Below, in pieces: positions 8,774 to 15,926 of a stretch of DNA of 64,000 nt. The DNA comes from SIG78 sp045635745 (GTDB lineage Bacteria > Verrucomicrobiota > Lentisphaeria > Victivallales > Victivallaceae). A program made the translations under genes and the position numbers. The stretch covers positions 1 through 64,000 of the forward strand of contig JAZTWG010000051.1 of the NCBI GenBank assembly GCA_045635745.1, read 5' to 3'. Below the pieces are notes generated by a model. That model was not told where the DNA came from, ran no database searches, and was given only the letters and a program-made list of their open reading frames with translations. The stretch's first letter is position 1; the number at the start of each line of letters is the position of its first letter.

Positions 8774-10093
8774 TCAGTTCTTGCGGGCAGTCTGGAAGAA
8801 CTTGCCGACAACCTTTTCTTTGGGGTCGCTGGCGAGCAGATCTTTGTAGTTTTCGCAAACTTTGCGGACTGCGGCGATCTGTTCATCGATCAGCAAGCGG
8901 TCAAAGTGCTTGAACCACGGAATGCTGAACGCACTGTTGCAGATGTTTTCGGCAACCGGAAAGTCGCCTTCCTTGTTGATAGCACCGGCATCCGGATTGT
9001 TGGCGGTATTGGTGGGTTTGCCATCGCCATAGACATCCATGGTGTGGAACAGACCGTGAGTGTGCAGCGCGGCATTGCAGCCGGCGGCGAAATACTGACC
9101 GCCTTCGGCCGCGACAGCATCGATGAAGTATTTGAGCGACAGACCGTCAAAGGCTTCGGCATTGTAGATACCCTTACAAGCATACCAGCCGCCCTTGGTG
9201 CTGTTGGCATCGGCCGGCTGATGGCTGTCAAGCGGCAGATCTTTCAGACCGTCCCAGAAATATTTCATGGCTTTGTCGATGACTGCGCATTCGCTGTCAT
9301 ATTTTTTGAGCTGTTCCAGACCAACTACGCTGGAGAGCTGGTGCATACGGTACTTGTAACCGCCGCAGGGCAGGCCTTTGTATTCAGCCAGACCGGGCAG
9401 AGTGATGTCGCCGCCGCGTTCGTAGTGGCCCCAGAGAATGGCGCGTTCGTAAATTTCCTGATTGTCGGTCACCAGAATACCGCCTTCGCCGATAGCAAAG
9501 GATTTGCCGCTCATCAGGCTCATGGCACCGACATCACCGATGGTACCAACCATCTTGCCCTTGTAAAGAGCACCCTGAGCGTGCGAAACGTCTTCGATGA
9601 CTTTGATGTTGTGTTTGCGGGCGATCGCCATGATTTCATCCATGGGAGCCGGGTAGGCGCAGTAGTGGACAACTACCACCGCTTTGGTGCGGGGCGTGAT
9701 GCGCTTTTCGAAATCAGCCGGATCCAGACAGAGGGTCACCGGGTCGATATCAGCATAAACAACCGTGGCGCCCAGGCTCATGGCCGGCAGCACGCTTGCC
9801 CAGTAGGTAATGGAGGGGCAGATGATTTCGTCGCCGTGGCCGAGCCCGACACCGAAGAAAGCCGCCTGCAAACTGGCAGTACCGCTGCTGTGGGCCAAAG
9901 CGTATTTGGAACCCTGCCATTTGGCGAATTCCGCTTCAAATTTTTTGGTGATGTTGGTACCGGACATGTTGCCGTCGCGCAAAACTTCGAGTACGCCTTC
10001 TTCCATTGCGCGGTTGACGATCGGCCATTTGATATTGGCTGCGATGGAGCTGGTGGCGACTTTTTCGCCGCCGTGGATTGCAAGCTTGCTCAT
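8774..10093 (-). CDS. DegT/DnrJ/EryC1/StrS family aminotransferase
   Basis: A PLP-dependent sugar or cyclitol aminotransferase family member, 439 aa. Hallmarks are HSSGTASLQAA (phosphate binding), IEDVSHAQGALY (Asp 168 pairs with the PLP ring nitrogen) and SLMSGKSFAIGEGG with the Schiff-base Lys at 197. The N-terminus LAIHGGEKV resembles StrS/StsC-like members, but the substrate cannot be read from the sequence. The gene is monocistronic, with an AAGGA ribosome binding site before the ATG and a strong terminator after it. It is not beside a sugar-nucleotide cluster. The heavy use of C-ending codons suggests high expression. Confidence 0.88.
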   Translation of the reverse strand: MSKLAIHGGEKVATSSIAANIKWPIVNRAMEEGVLEVLRDGNMSGTNITKKFEAEFAKWQGSKYALAHSSGTASLQAAFFGVGLGHGDEIICPSITYWASVLPAMSLGATVVYADIDPVTLCLDPADFEKRITPRTKAVVVVHYCAYPAPMDEIMAIARKHNIKVIEDVSHAQGALYKGKMVGTIGDVGAMSLMSGKSFAIGEGGILVTDNQEIYERAILWGHYERGGDITLPGLAEYKGLPCGGYKYRMHQLSSVVGLEQLKKYDSECAVIDKAMKYFWDGLKDLPLDSHQPADANSTKGGWYACKGIYNAEAFDGLSLKYFIDAVAAEGGQYFAAGCNAALHTHGLFHTMDVYGDGKPTNTANNPDAGAINKEGDFPVAENICNSAFSIPWFKHFDRLLIDEQIAAVRKVCENYKDLLASDPKEKVVGKFFQTARKN

Positions 10094-10408
10094 AGCTTTT
10101 TTCCTTCACTTGTATTGTTAAAATTTTTTGGGGAGAACAACTCCCAAATGCTTACTGACACGATTTAGCAAATCATTTTTAATTTAGCCCGTATTTAAAT
10201 TTTAGCAAGTATTTTTCGGGGAAAAAAAGAAAAAAAATGAATTTTTCATTAAAAAATACAACCCTTTGGGCTTATTATGTACCAAAGGGTTGTAATAGGT
10301 GCTCTTTCCATTATTTGTACAGTGTAAAAATCAGGTCGGCAGTTTATTATATTTTTTGTGTTTCAGTTAAAGTTCAATGCTGATTTTTTGTTTCCGGATT
10401 TTCTGTTT
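10094..10408. other. Intergenic stretch: aminotransferase leader and MATE terminator
   Basis: No ORF of note. The right half holds the MATE terminator (10251-10293). The left half is the AT-rich upstream region of the aminotransferase, including an imperfect hairpin (10128-10147, TTGGG-type arms) that would lie in its 5' leader. A possible minus-strand promoter (TTGCTA, 16 nt, TAAATT) lies around 10180-10210. I recognise no known riboswitch. Confidence 0.4.
10251..10293 (-). terminator. Rho-independent terminator after the MATE gene
   Basis: A perfect 12-bp stem (10258-10269 with 10282-10293) closes a 12-nt loop. On the minus strand it is followed by ATTTTTT. It lies about 115 nt past the MATE stop. 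Confidence 0.85.
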
Positions 10409-11815
10409 TCAACAGCTCTTGAGAGGGAATTTTTTTTCCGGTTGTAAAACGGGCGATTTCAGATGTTTTTTCAGCACGATAAACAGGGCGATACCCAGAA
10501 TTATGGAGGTCAGCAGATACGATGATGGGAAGTTCAGGATCAATATCCAGTACTCCTTGTTGAAAAGCGGGAAAAGACAAACAACCCAAAATACCCGGAA
10601 ACAGCAAATGCCCACCAGCGAAATAGTCGTGGGCAGCACCGAGTATCCCAGTCCGCGCAATGTTCCGGAGAGTACATCCAGCAGCATAAAAAGAAATCCG
10701 GGCAGCAACTGCAAAGTCGCTCTGGTATGAGCAAATTTCAACAGCTCCTGACTGGGATTTTTTACGCACCATGGCAGCCATAAATCAAGCGTCAGCCAGG
10801 CAAGGCCGCCCAGCATGCTGCCCAGCAGTATGGCGTAGAAGATGCTCCAGAAAAGCCCTTTCAATATCCGGGATTTTTTATTTGCTCCAAAGTTTTGACC
10901 GGTAAAAGTAATGGTAGTTTGGTGTTGGGCATTGGCTATGCTGTTGATCAGACCGCCTGCGGCAAAACCCACAAACGAGGTTGCGGCGATAGCTCCGGGG
11001 CCGAATTCGTTGTTGGCGTGTGCCACAAGCAAATTGGAAATGGCAAAGCAGCCGTTTTGCAGCCCCGCCGGAAAACCGTTGTAGCAAACCTTGCCCAATA
11101 TAGGAAAATCTATTCTGAACAATTTGCCGAAAAAGAACCGGTACGCTCCGTGCGAGCGGTATAATGTTCCCAGTATAAGCACCAGTGAAAGGATTTGTGC
11201 AGTTACAGTAGCATAGGCAACACCCATTATTTCCATATCAAAAACAGTTACAAAAATGATGTTTAAAACCACATTTACTATTCCTGATATACTCAAGATC
11301 ACCATAGGCAGATTGGGTTTGCCCACCGACCGCAGCACGCAGCAGCCGAAAGCGTAGACCACCACCGCCGGTATGCCCAGAAGGATTATCCAGAAATATT
11401 CAAGGCTGTCTTCCATGATCGACTCCGGAACTTTAAGCAGCTGAAATGCTGTCCGGCCGAAAAGAAATCCCACGATCAGGATAAAAATCCCGCACACCAG
11501 CCCCAGAGCCAGCGAAGAGTGTACTGCCCGACTGACATTTTTGTAGTTTTGGGCCCCCATATATTGGGAGACCACCGCACTGACCCCGGCTCCCATACCA
11601 AGAAATACCGTCATCAAAATGCTTACTGCCGGCCCGGAACAGCCTATTGCGGCAACGGCGTGTTCCGCATTTCTGGCAAAACGGCCCACCACGATCACAT
11701 CTGCGGCGTGGAAAAGCATTTGGGTGATAAAAGTAACCGCAAGCGGTGTCATAAACTGGACGAGCTGAACGGGGATCACCCCTTCAGTAAGATCCATTTT
11801 TTTACTTGAAGCCAT
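10409..11815 (-). CDS. MATE family multidrug/metabolite efflux protein
   Basis: A 468-aa polytopic inner-membrane protein of the MATE (NorM/DinF/VmrA) family, which exports cationic compounds by Na+ or H+ antiport. It shows twelve hydrophobic segments in two pseudo-symmetric halves and opens with the typical MDLTEG...QLVQFMTPLAVTFITQ element. The start at MASSKKMDLTEG (11815) was chosen because families begin close to MDLTEG. A longer version from 11869 is open and cannot be excluded, since neither start has a strong ribosome binding site. It is transcribed alone towards a strong terminator. Confidence 0.88.
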   Translation of the reverse strand: MASSKKMDLTEGVIPVQLVQFMTPLAVTFITQMLFHAADVIVVGRFARNAEHAVAAIGCSGPAVSILMTVFLGMGAGVSAVVSQYMGAQNYKNVSRAVHSSLALGLVCGIFILIVGFLFGRTAFQLLKVPESIMEDSLEYFWIILLGIPAVVVYAFGCCVLRSVGKPNLPMVILSISGIVNVVLNIIFVTVFDMEIMGVAYATVTAQILSLVLILGTLYRSHGAYRFFFGKLFRIDFPILGKVCYNGFPAGLQNGCFAISNLLVAHANNEFGPGAIAATSFVGFAAGGLINSIANAQHQTTITFTGQNFGANKKSRILKGLFWSIFYAILLGSMLGGLAWLTLDLWLPWCVKNPSQELLKFAHTRATLQLLPGFLFMLLDVLSGTLRGLGYSVLPTTISLVGICCFRVFWVVCLFPLFNKEYWILILNFPSSYLLTSIILGIALFIVLKKHLKSPVLQPEKKFPLKSC

Positions 11816-11869
11816 AATTATATCTGCCGGAAATAACTTTTTATATGAAAAATTGACCAATATAATCAT

Positions 11870-12181
11870 AATGTATCACTTGCGGGAAATCATTGCAAGT
11901 CAGCAAGCCAAAATAAAACAATTTTTACATTGTTCAGTTATAACATAGCAGCAGTTAAAAAGATAAGACTTGGGCTGAAAGAAACCGGGTGGCTGCTGCA
12001 AAAGTTGTAAAAATTTATTTTGAGAAAAGCCGATATATATTTTTTTTATATTGGCAAAAGAACTGTTTTTTATAAATCTGACCGGAAAACGAAGGGAAAA
12101 AAGGTGTTGCAATACTTTAAGATTGGGCAACACCCCCCAGAGTCCGGTTATCGGGCTTTATCTATAGATAAAACGCAAGTT
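11870..12181. other. Intergenic stretch without a supported gene
   Basis: AT-rich sequence between the MATE start and the decayed fragment. Short open frames exist on both strands, but none has a ribosome binding site or recognisable protein features. The MATE promoter should lie here, but I see no convincing match. Confidence 0.3.
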
Positions 12182-12499
12182 TTATTTGTTGCCGAACGGA
12201 ATAAAGAATATGTATCCGGAAGTTTTGCCCAGAAGGCGGCTGATGCTGAAAATGCGCCAGAGAAAGCTGAACTTGCTGTCGTTGCCGTATTTTACATCGG
12301 TTATGAACGGAAAATATATTTTTTCGGACTTGCGGCCTTTTTTCCGGTAGCGGTAAAGCAAATGCAGAATATGTTCAGACTCTTTTTCCCCTGCTTGCTG
12401 ACGCCGGCAAGGCGCGACATGCGTTCGCTGCTGGCTCAGCCGGTCAGCTGAACGGCAATCGACAGGAGCACAGTTTATTGATAAATCTTTTTCATGCTG
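12182..12499 (-). pseudogene. Decayed C-terminal fragment of an unknown protein
   Basis: Read leftward, 12182-12499 is open between two stops but has no ATG. Its last 60 or so residues look like real protein: aromatic and basic, with KIYFPFITDVKYGNDS, then FSFLWRIF and a final GKTSGYIFFIPFGNK before TAA. The pattern (FPF..., FLWR..., GxIFFIPF at the very end) resembles the tail of conserved membrane-associated hypothetical proteins that I recall from Lentisphaerota and relatives; this is from memory and unchecked. The region upstream reads as low-quality sequence (Cys/Arg/Gln-rich), as expected after frame loss. It probably marks a deletion or gene death. The plus-strand open frame over the same bases looks like a shadow. 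Confidence 0.4.
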
Positions 12500-12582
12500 T
12501 TAAAGATTTGGTTGCAAATTATTTTTCATATTACAATAAATATAGCACGATAAAGATGTTATGCAGTTTTTTCTTTCCGGGC

Positions 12583-12619
12583 AAAAAAATCGGGACCGCC
12601 TTTTATAAAAGCGATCCCG
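12583..12619 (-). terminator. Rho-independent terminator of the hyp-ech operon
   Basis: On the minus strand a stem CGGGATCGC/GGCGGTCCCG (12591-12600 with 12611-12619, one G-T pair) is followed by ATTTTTTT. It lies 26 nt past the echF stop. Confidence 0.85.
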
Positions 12620-12645
12620 TAAAAGTTTTTGAAAAGATTTAACTC

Positions 12646-12975
12646 TTATTCAGCAGCTTTTTCTTCGGCTTTGGGCTCTTCCGCCAGGCGGGGAACCATG
12701 CTCAAGCATTTCTTGGGACAGGCTTCCACGCATGCACCGCAGATGATGCAGCGGAAACGCTCAAACTTCCACTCTTTGGGTTGACGGGTTACTGTCAACG
12801 CATTGGCAGGGCACTTTTTTGCACACATGCCGCAGAAGATACAGGCTTTTTCGTCGATGACGAGTTTGCCGCGTTCGCCGGGGAACGGATCACGCACTTT
12901 TGCCGGATAGTTGCGGGTTACCGGGCCTTTGGCCAGATTGCCGAGAATATCTTTGAATATAGAAAATAAACGCAT
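12646..12975 (-). CDS. echF: Ech hydrogenase ferredoxin-type subunit EchF
   Basis: A 109-aa polyferredoxin subunit that passes electrons between soluble ferredoxin and the small hydrogenase subunit. It has two [4Fe-4S] motifs: CIFCGMCAKKCP and CIICGACVEACP. It resembles NuoI. The start MRLFSIFKDIL is favoured because it begins 1 nt after the echE stop; an upstream in-frame ATG lies inside echE. The C-terminus ends in a short Glu/Lys/Ala-rich tail (EEPKAEEKAAE), like tails on other subunits here. It is the last gene before the operon terminator. Confidence 0.9.
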   Translation of the reverse strand: MRLFSIFKDILGNLAKGPVTRNYPAKVRDPFPGERGKLVIDEKACIFCGMCAKKCPANALTVTRQPKEWKFERFRCIICGACVEACPKKCLSMVPRLAEEPKAEEKAAE

Positions 12976-12976
12976 T

Positions 12977-14050
12977 TTACCGCTCCGTACAGCTGATACA
13001 CGGGTCAATCGAAAGAATGATCACTGCCACATCCGGCAGTCCGCAACCGACCAGCATGGTCAGCAGCGGCGCAATGTTTGCAAATGTTGGGGTGCGGATT
13101 CTCAGGCGGTCAAGTTTGTCCGTGCCGTTACCGCGCATATAGTAGAGCACTTCACCGCGGGGCTGTTCCACGCGGACTGCTGCTTCGCCAAGGGGATTGC
13201 CCTTGAACGGAGTCTTGAGTTCGCCTGCCGGCAGGGCGGCGAGAGCGGCTTTGACCAGCTCACAGGACTGGTAAAGTTCGCGCACGCGCACCTTGGTACG
13301 GGCATAGCAGTCGCCATCGTTTTCCACGATCGGCTCAAAACCCAGTTTACCGTAAGCTGCATAACCGGTCATACGGTGGTCCTTGGCCATGCCGCTGCCG
13401 CGCAGGGCAGGGCCGACAGTACCCAGCTCATAAGCCTTTTTGCCGTCGATGATACCGACGCCGCAGAGGCGTTCTTTGACGCTGTAATCGCCGAGAAGAA
13501 CTTCAGCCGGACGCTTGAAATCCTTTTCAAAGTTGGCGAGTTTTTCCAGTACAAACTTGGCCTGTTCCGGATTGATGTCTTTGCGGACACCGCCGATGCA
13601 GCATGTTCCCAGCATAACGCGGGCGCCGGCAGTGGCTTCCATGGCATCCATGATCTCTTCGCGTACTTTCCAGATGGTGTAGAAGAGGTTTTCAAAGCCG
13701 AACGCATCCGCCAGAAGACCCAATGCCAGCAAGTGGCTGTGCATACGGTGCAGTTCCGCCCAGATCACGCGCAGATAGTTGGCACGTTCGGGCACTTCGA
13801 TATTCATTATTTCTTCAATACCCATGCTGTAAGCCATGCTGTGCTGGAAAGAGCAAATACCGCAGACTCGTTCGATCAGGAAGGTATCCTGAATAAAATC
13901 TTTCTGTTCGGCAAGCTTTTCCAGACCGCGGTGGACATAGCCCACCACCGGAATGGCAGAGATGACTTTTTCATCATCAAGTTCCAAACGCAGCTGCAAG
14001 GGTTCCGGCAACACCGGATGCTGCGGTCCGAAAGGTACAAGCATACTCAT
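12977..14050 (-). CDS. echE: Ech-type [NiFe]-hydrogenase large subunit EchE
   Basis: The catalytic subunit, related to complex I NuoD. The 357-aa sequence keeps both nickel-ligating CxxC motifs, RVCGIC (Cys63, Cys66) and DPCISC (Cys351, Cys354). It is therefore a group 4 [NiFe]-hydrogenase and not a NADH dehydrogenase subunit, where these Cys are lost. It ends only three residues after the last Cys, so there is no cleavable C-terminal peptide. That fits the absence of a maturation protease gene in this locus. Its ATG overlaps the echD stop (ATGA). Confidence 0.95.
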   Translation of the reverse strand: MSMLVPFGPQHPVLPEPLQLRLELDDEKVISAIPVVGYVHRGLEKLAEQKDFIQDTFLIERVCGICSFQHSMAYSMGIEEIMNIEVPERANYLRVIWAELHRMHSHLLALGLLADAFGFENLFYTIWKVREEIMDAMEATAGARVMLGTCCIGGVRKDINPEQAKFVLEKLANFEKDFKRPAEVLLGDYSVKERLCGVGIIDGKKAYELGTVGPALRGSGMAKDHRMTGYAAYGKLGFEPIVENDGDCYARTKVRVRELYQSCELVKAALAALPAGELKTPFKGNPLGEAAVRVEQPRGEVLYYMRGNGTDKLDRLRIRTPTFANIAPLLTMLVGCGLPDVAVIILSIDPCISCTER

Positions 14051-14457
14051 TTGTCACCTCCATTTTCTGCGGCGGCAGGAGCGGCAGTCTTTACTGCCGT
14101 TACGCCCACACCCGGAACGCGGCAGAAGGGTTCCGCCGGAGCATCGGGGGCCAGCAAAAAGTGTTTTTCGTAGTCGATCGCCAGATTGCTGATGGTGATA
14201 CCGAAAAGATCCTGAATTTCGTTTTCCACAATTACTGCGGCAAAGCAGATATTCGAAATACTCGGCAGCACATCACCTTTTTTCAATACCAGCTGATAGT
14301 TCACCATGTTGAAGTCGAGGTCAAAGTGGTAGAAGATATCAAATTCTTCGCCCTTGTCCACGACTGTCATCGTTACAAAACGGTAACCCTGCAGCAGCAA
14401 AGCCCCGATTTTTTCCTGCTGATTTTCAAGAGTCAGCACTTCGTTTACTGTCATCAT
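14047..14457 (-). CDS. echD: Ech hydrogenase subunit EchD (NuoC-like)
   Basis: A 136-aa homologue of the complex I 30-kDa (NuoC) subunit, which packs against the large subunit on the cytoplasmic face. The diagnostic segment is ENEIQDLFGITISNL (family pattern ERExxDLFGIxF). As usual for EchD it is shorter than NuoC. The C-terminus has an Ala-rich stretch (about residues 119-136). Position between echC and echE, with overlapping or near-touching ends, supports the assignment. Confidence 0.85.
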   Translation of the reverse strand: MMTVNEVLTLENQQEKIGALLLQGYRFVTMTVVDKGEEFDIFYHFDLDFNMVNYQLVLKKGDVLPSISNICFAAVIVENEIQDLFGITISNLAIDYEKHFLLAPDAPAEPFCRVPGVGVTAVKTAAPAAAENGGDK

Positions 14458-14460
14458 AGT

Positions 14461-15054
14461 TTATTCTGCCTTGGCTTCGGTGGTTGTTTCTTCGGCGGCC
14501 TTGGCTGCTGCGGCGGCTTTGGCTGCGGCGGCAGCTTTGGCGGCGGCAATCTTGGCAGCCATTTCGGGCGTCATCGGAGGTGCTTCGGGGCCCTTGACTG
14601 TTTTGACCGTCAGAACCGGCGGCTCAACAGCTTCGCCGTTGCGTTTCTTTTCCAGAATACCGACAGCTTCGATGATACCGTCCATCATTGCTTCCGGTTT
14701 GGGCGGGCAGCCAGGCACGTGCACATCTACGGGGATGACTTTGTTCACGCCGCCGATAACATTGTAACAATCAGCAAAGATACCGCCCGTTGCCGGGCAG
14801 GCGCCCATGGCCACGACCACTTTGGGTTCGGGCATCTGATCGTACACATTTTTCAGCACATGTTTGTTGCGGTTGTTCACCGAACCGGTAACTACCAGAA
14901 CGTCGGCGTGTTTGGGATTGCCCACATGCAGTACGCCGAAACGTTCCACGTCATAAGTCGGGGTAAGGCATGCAAGAAATTCAATGTCGCAGCCGTTACA
15001 GCTGTTGCAGTTGAAATGCACCACCCACGGGGATTTTTTAATTGCTTTACTCAT
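14461..15054 (-). CDS. echC: Ech hydrogenase small subunit EchC (NuoB-like) with Ala/Lys tail
   Basis: The small electron-transfer subunit carrying the [4Fe-4S] cluster proximal to the NiFe site, 197 aa. Cluster ligands are in CNSCNGCDIE, GACPATGG and VPGCPPKPE. The conserved core ends near residue 160. After it comes an unusual tail of about 35 residues made almost only of Ala, Lys and Glu, with repeated KAAAAA units; it is probably helical. The ATG used (MSKAIKKSPW) overlaps the echB stop as TAATG; an in-frame ATG 12 nt upstream is possible. The tail is not part of typical EchC. Confidence 0.92.
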   Translation of the reverse strand: MSKAIKKSPWVVHFNCNSCNGCDIEFLACLTPTYDVERFGVLHVGNPKHADVLVVTGSVNNRNKHVLKNVYDQMPEPKVVVAMGACPATGGIFADCYNVIGGVNKVIPVDVHVPGCPPKPEAMMDGIIEAVGILEKKRNGEAVEPPVLTVKTVKGPEAPPMTPEMAAKIAAAKAAAAAKAAAAAKAAEETTTEAKAE

Positions 15055-15926
15055 TATTTCACCCATAACCAGATAAGGTTTGCCAATGCCATGGAAAGCG
15101 GCACGGTCCACATAAAGCGCAACATCCAGTTTGGCGTAAGTCGCGCAAAGCTGTTATCCAGCACCGTCATAAAGACCAATCCGGCAAATGCCACGATCAG
15201 ACCGATGATGATATTGGTGTGCCAGAACGCCATCATCAGACCGAAGAAAAACGCAAATTCATAGAAGTGTGCAATTTCGATCAAACCCAGGAACGGACCC
15301 GAGTATTCCAAAGTTACACCCTTGACGATTTCCTGATGGGCGTGATGCGAACTTGAGAGGTCAAACGGGGATTTTTCCATTTCAATAGCGATCGCGCACA
15401 AAAACGCCAGAAACATCAGCGGCATCGAAAGCAGCAGTGGCTCTGCCTTACTGAAAAGTTCGCTGCCCAGAAAGCTGCCGTTACGCAGATAAAGGGCCAG
15501 GATCATCACCAGAAACACCGGCTCAACACCAAGCATCTGGATGATCTTGCGCTGACTGCCGATCCAGCTGTAAGGCGAGCGCACGCTCATACCGCCAAGC
15601 ACCAGACAGATCATGCTGAACGCCTGAACAAACAGCACCATCAACAGGTCGCAGCCCAGCGCCAGAAGCACTACGGCCACTACCATGAATACCAGATGCA
15701 GCGTGGCATAGATCAACTGTGGACGGTGCAAGGCCATGGGCTTTTTGCTGAAAAGTTTGGCCACATCGTACAGCGGCTGGAACCAGGAAGGGCCGATACG
15801 GCCCTGCATGCGGGCGGAAAGTTTACGGTCGATGCTGGTAAGCAATGCTCCGGCAAAAGGCGTAAGCACGACAACCAATGCAGCATAGACCCAGGGATTG
15901 CTGATTATTTTCTGCAAAGATTCCAT
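15054..15926 (-). CDS. echB: Ech hydrogenase membrane subunit EchB (NuoH-like)
   Basis: A 290-aa integral membrane subunit related to complex I NuoH. It links the hydrogenase module to the ion-translocating arm. About eight membrane segments are visible. The conserved loop region DRKLSARMQGRIGPSWFQPLYDVAKLF and the acidic EMEKSPFDLSSSHHAHQE match the family. Its ATG follows the echA stop with no gap. Confidence 0.92.
   Translation of the reverse strand: MESLQKIISNPWVYAALVVVLTPFAGALLTSIDRKLSARMQGRIGPSWFQPLYDVAKLFSKKPMALHRPQLIYATLHLVFMVVAVVLLALGCDLLMVLFVQAFSMICLVLGGMSVRSPYSWIGSQRKIIQMLGVEPVFLVMILALYLRNGSFLGSELFSKAEPLLLSMPLMFLAFLCAIAIEMEKSPFDLSSSHHAHQEIVKGVTLEYSGPFLGLIEIAHFYEFAFFFGLMMAFWHTNIIIGLIVAFAGLVFMTVLDNSFARLTPNWMLRFMWTVPLSMALANLIWLWVK

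Noticed and set aside
8750..10168. Long rightward frame opposite the DegT aminotransferase (over 470 codons)
   Set aside because: A shadow of a gene rich in C-ending codons. The leftward frame has PLP motifs, a ribosome binding site and a terminator.
12020..12451. 143-codon rightward frame in the gap before echF
   Set aside because: It is codon-in-register antisense to the leftward fragment, which reads as real protein near its end. No ribosome binding site or known motif.
12977..14050. Complex I NuoD instead of hydrogenase
   Set aside because: Both nickel-binding CxxC pairs are present and a hyp operon is attached, so it is a hydrogenase.
12911..14173. Long rightward frame opposite echE and echD
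   Set aside because: Antisense shadow; it crosses two genes with clear cofactor motifs on the other strand.
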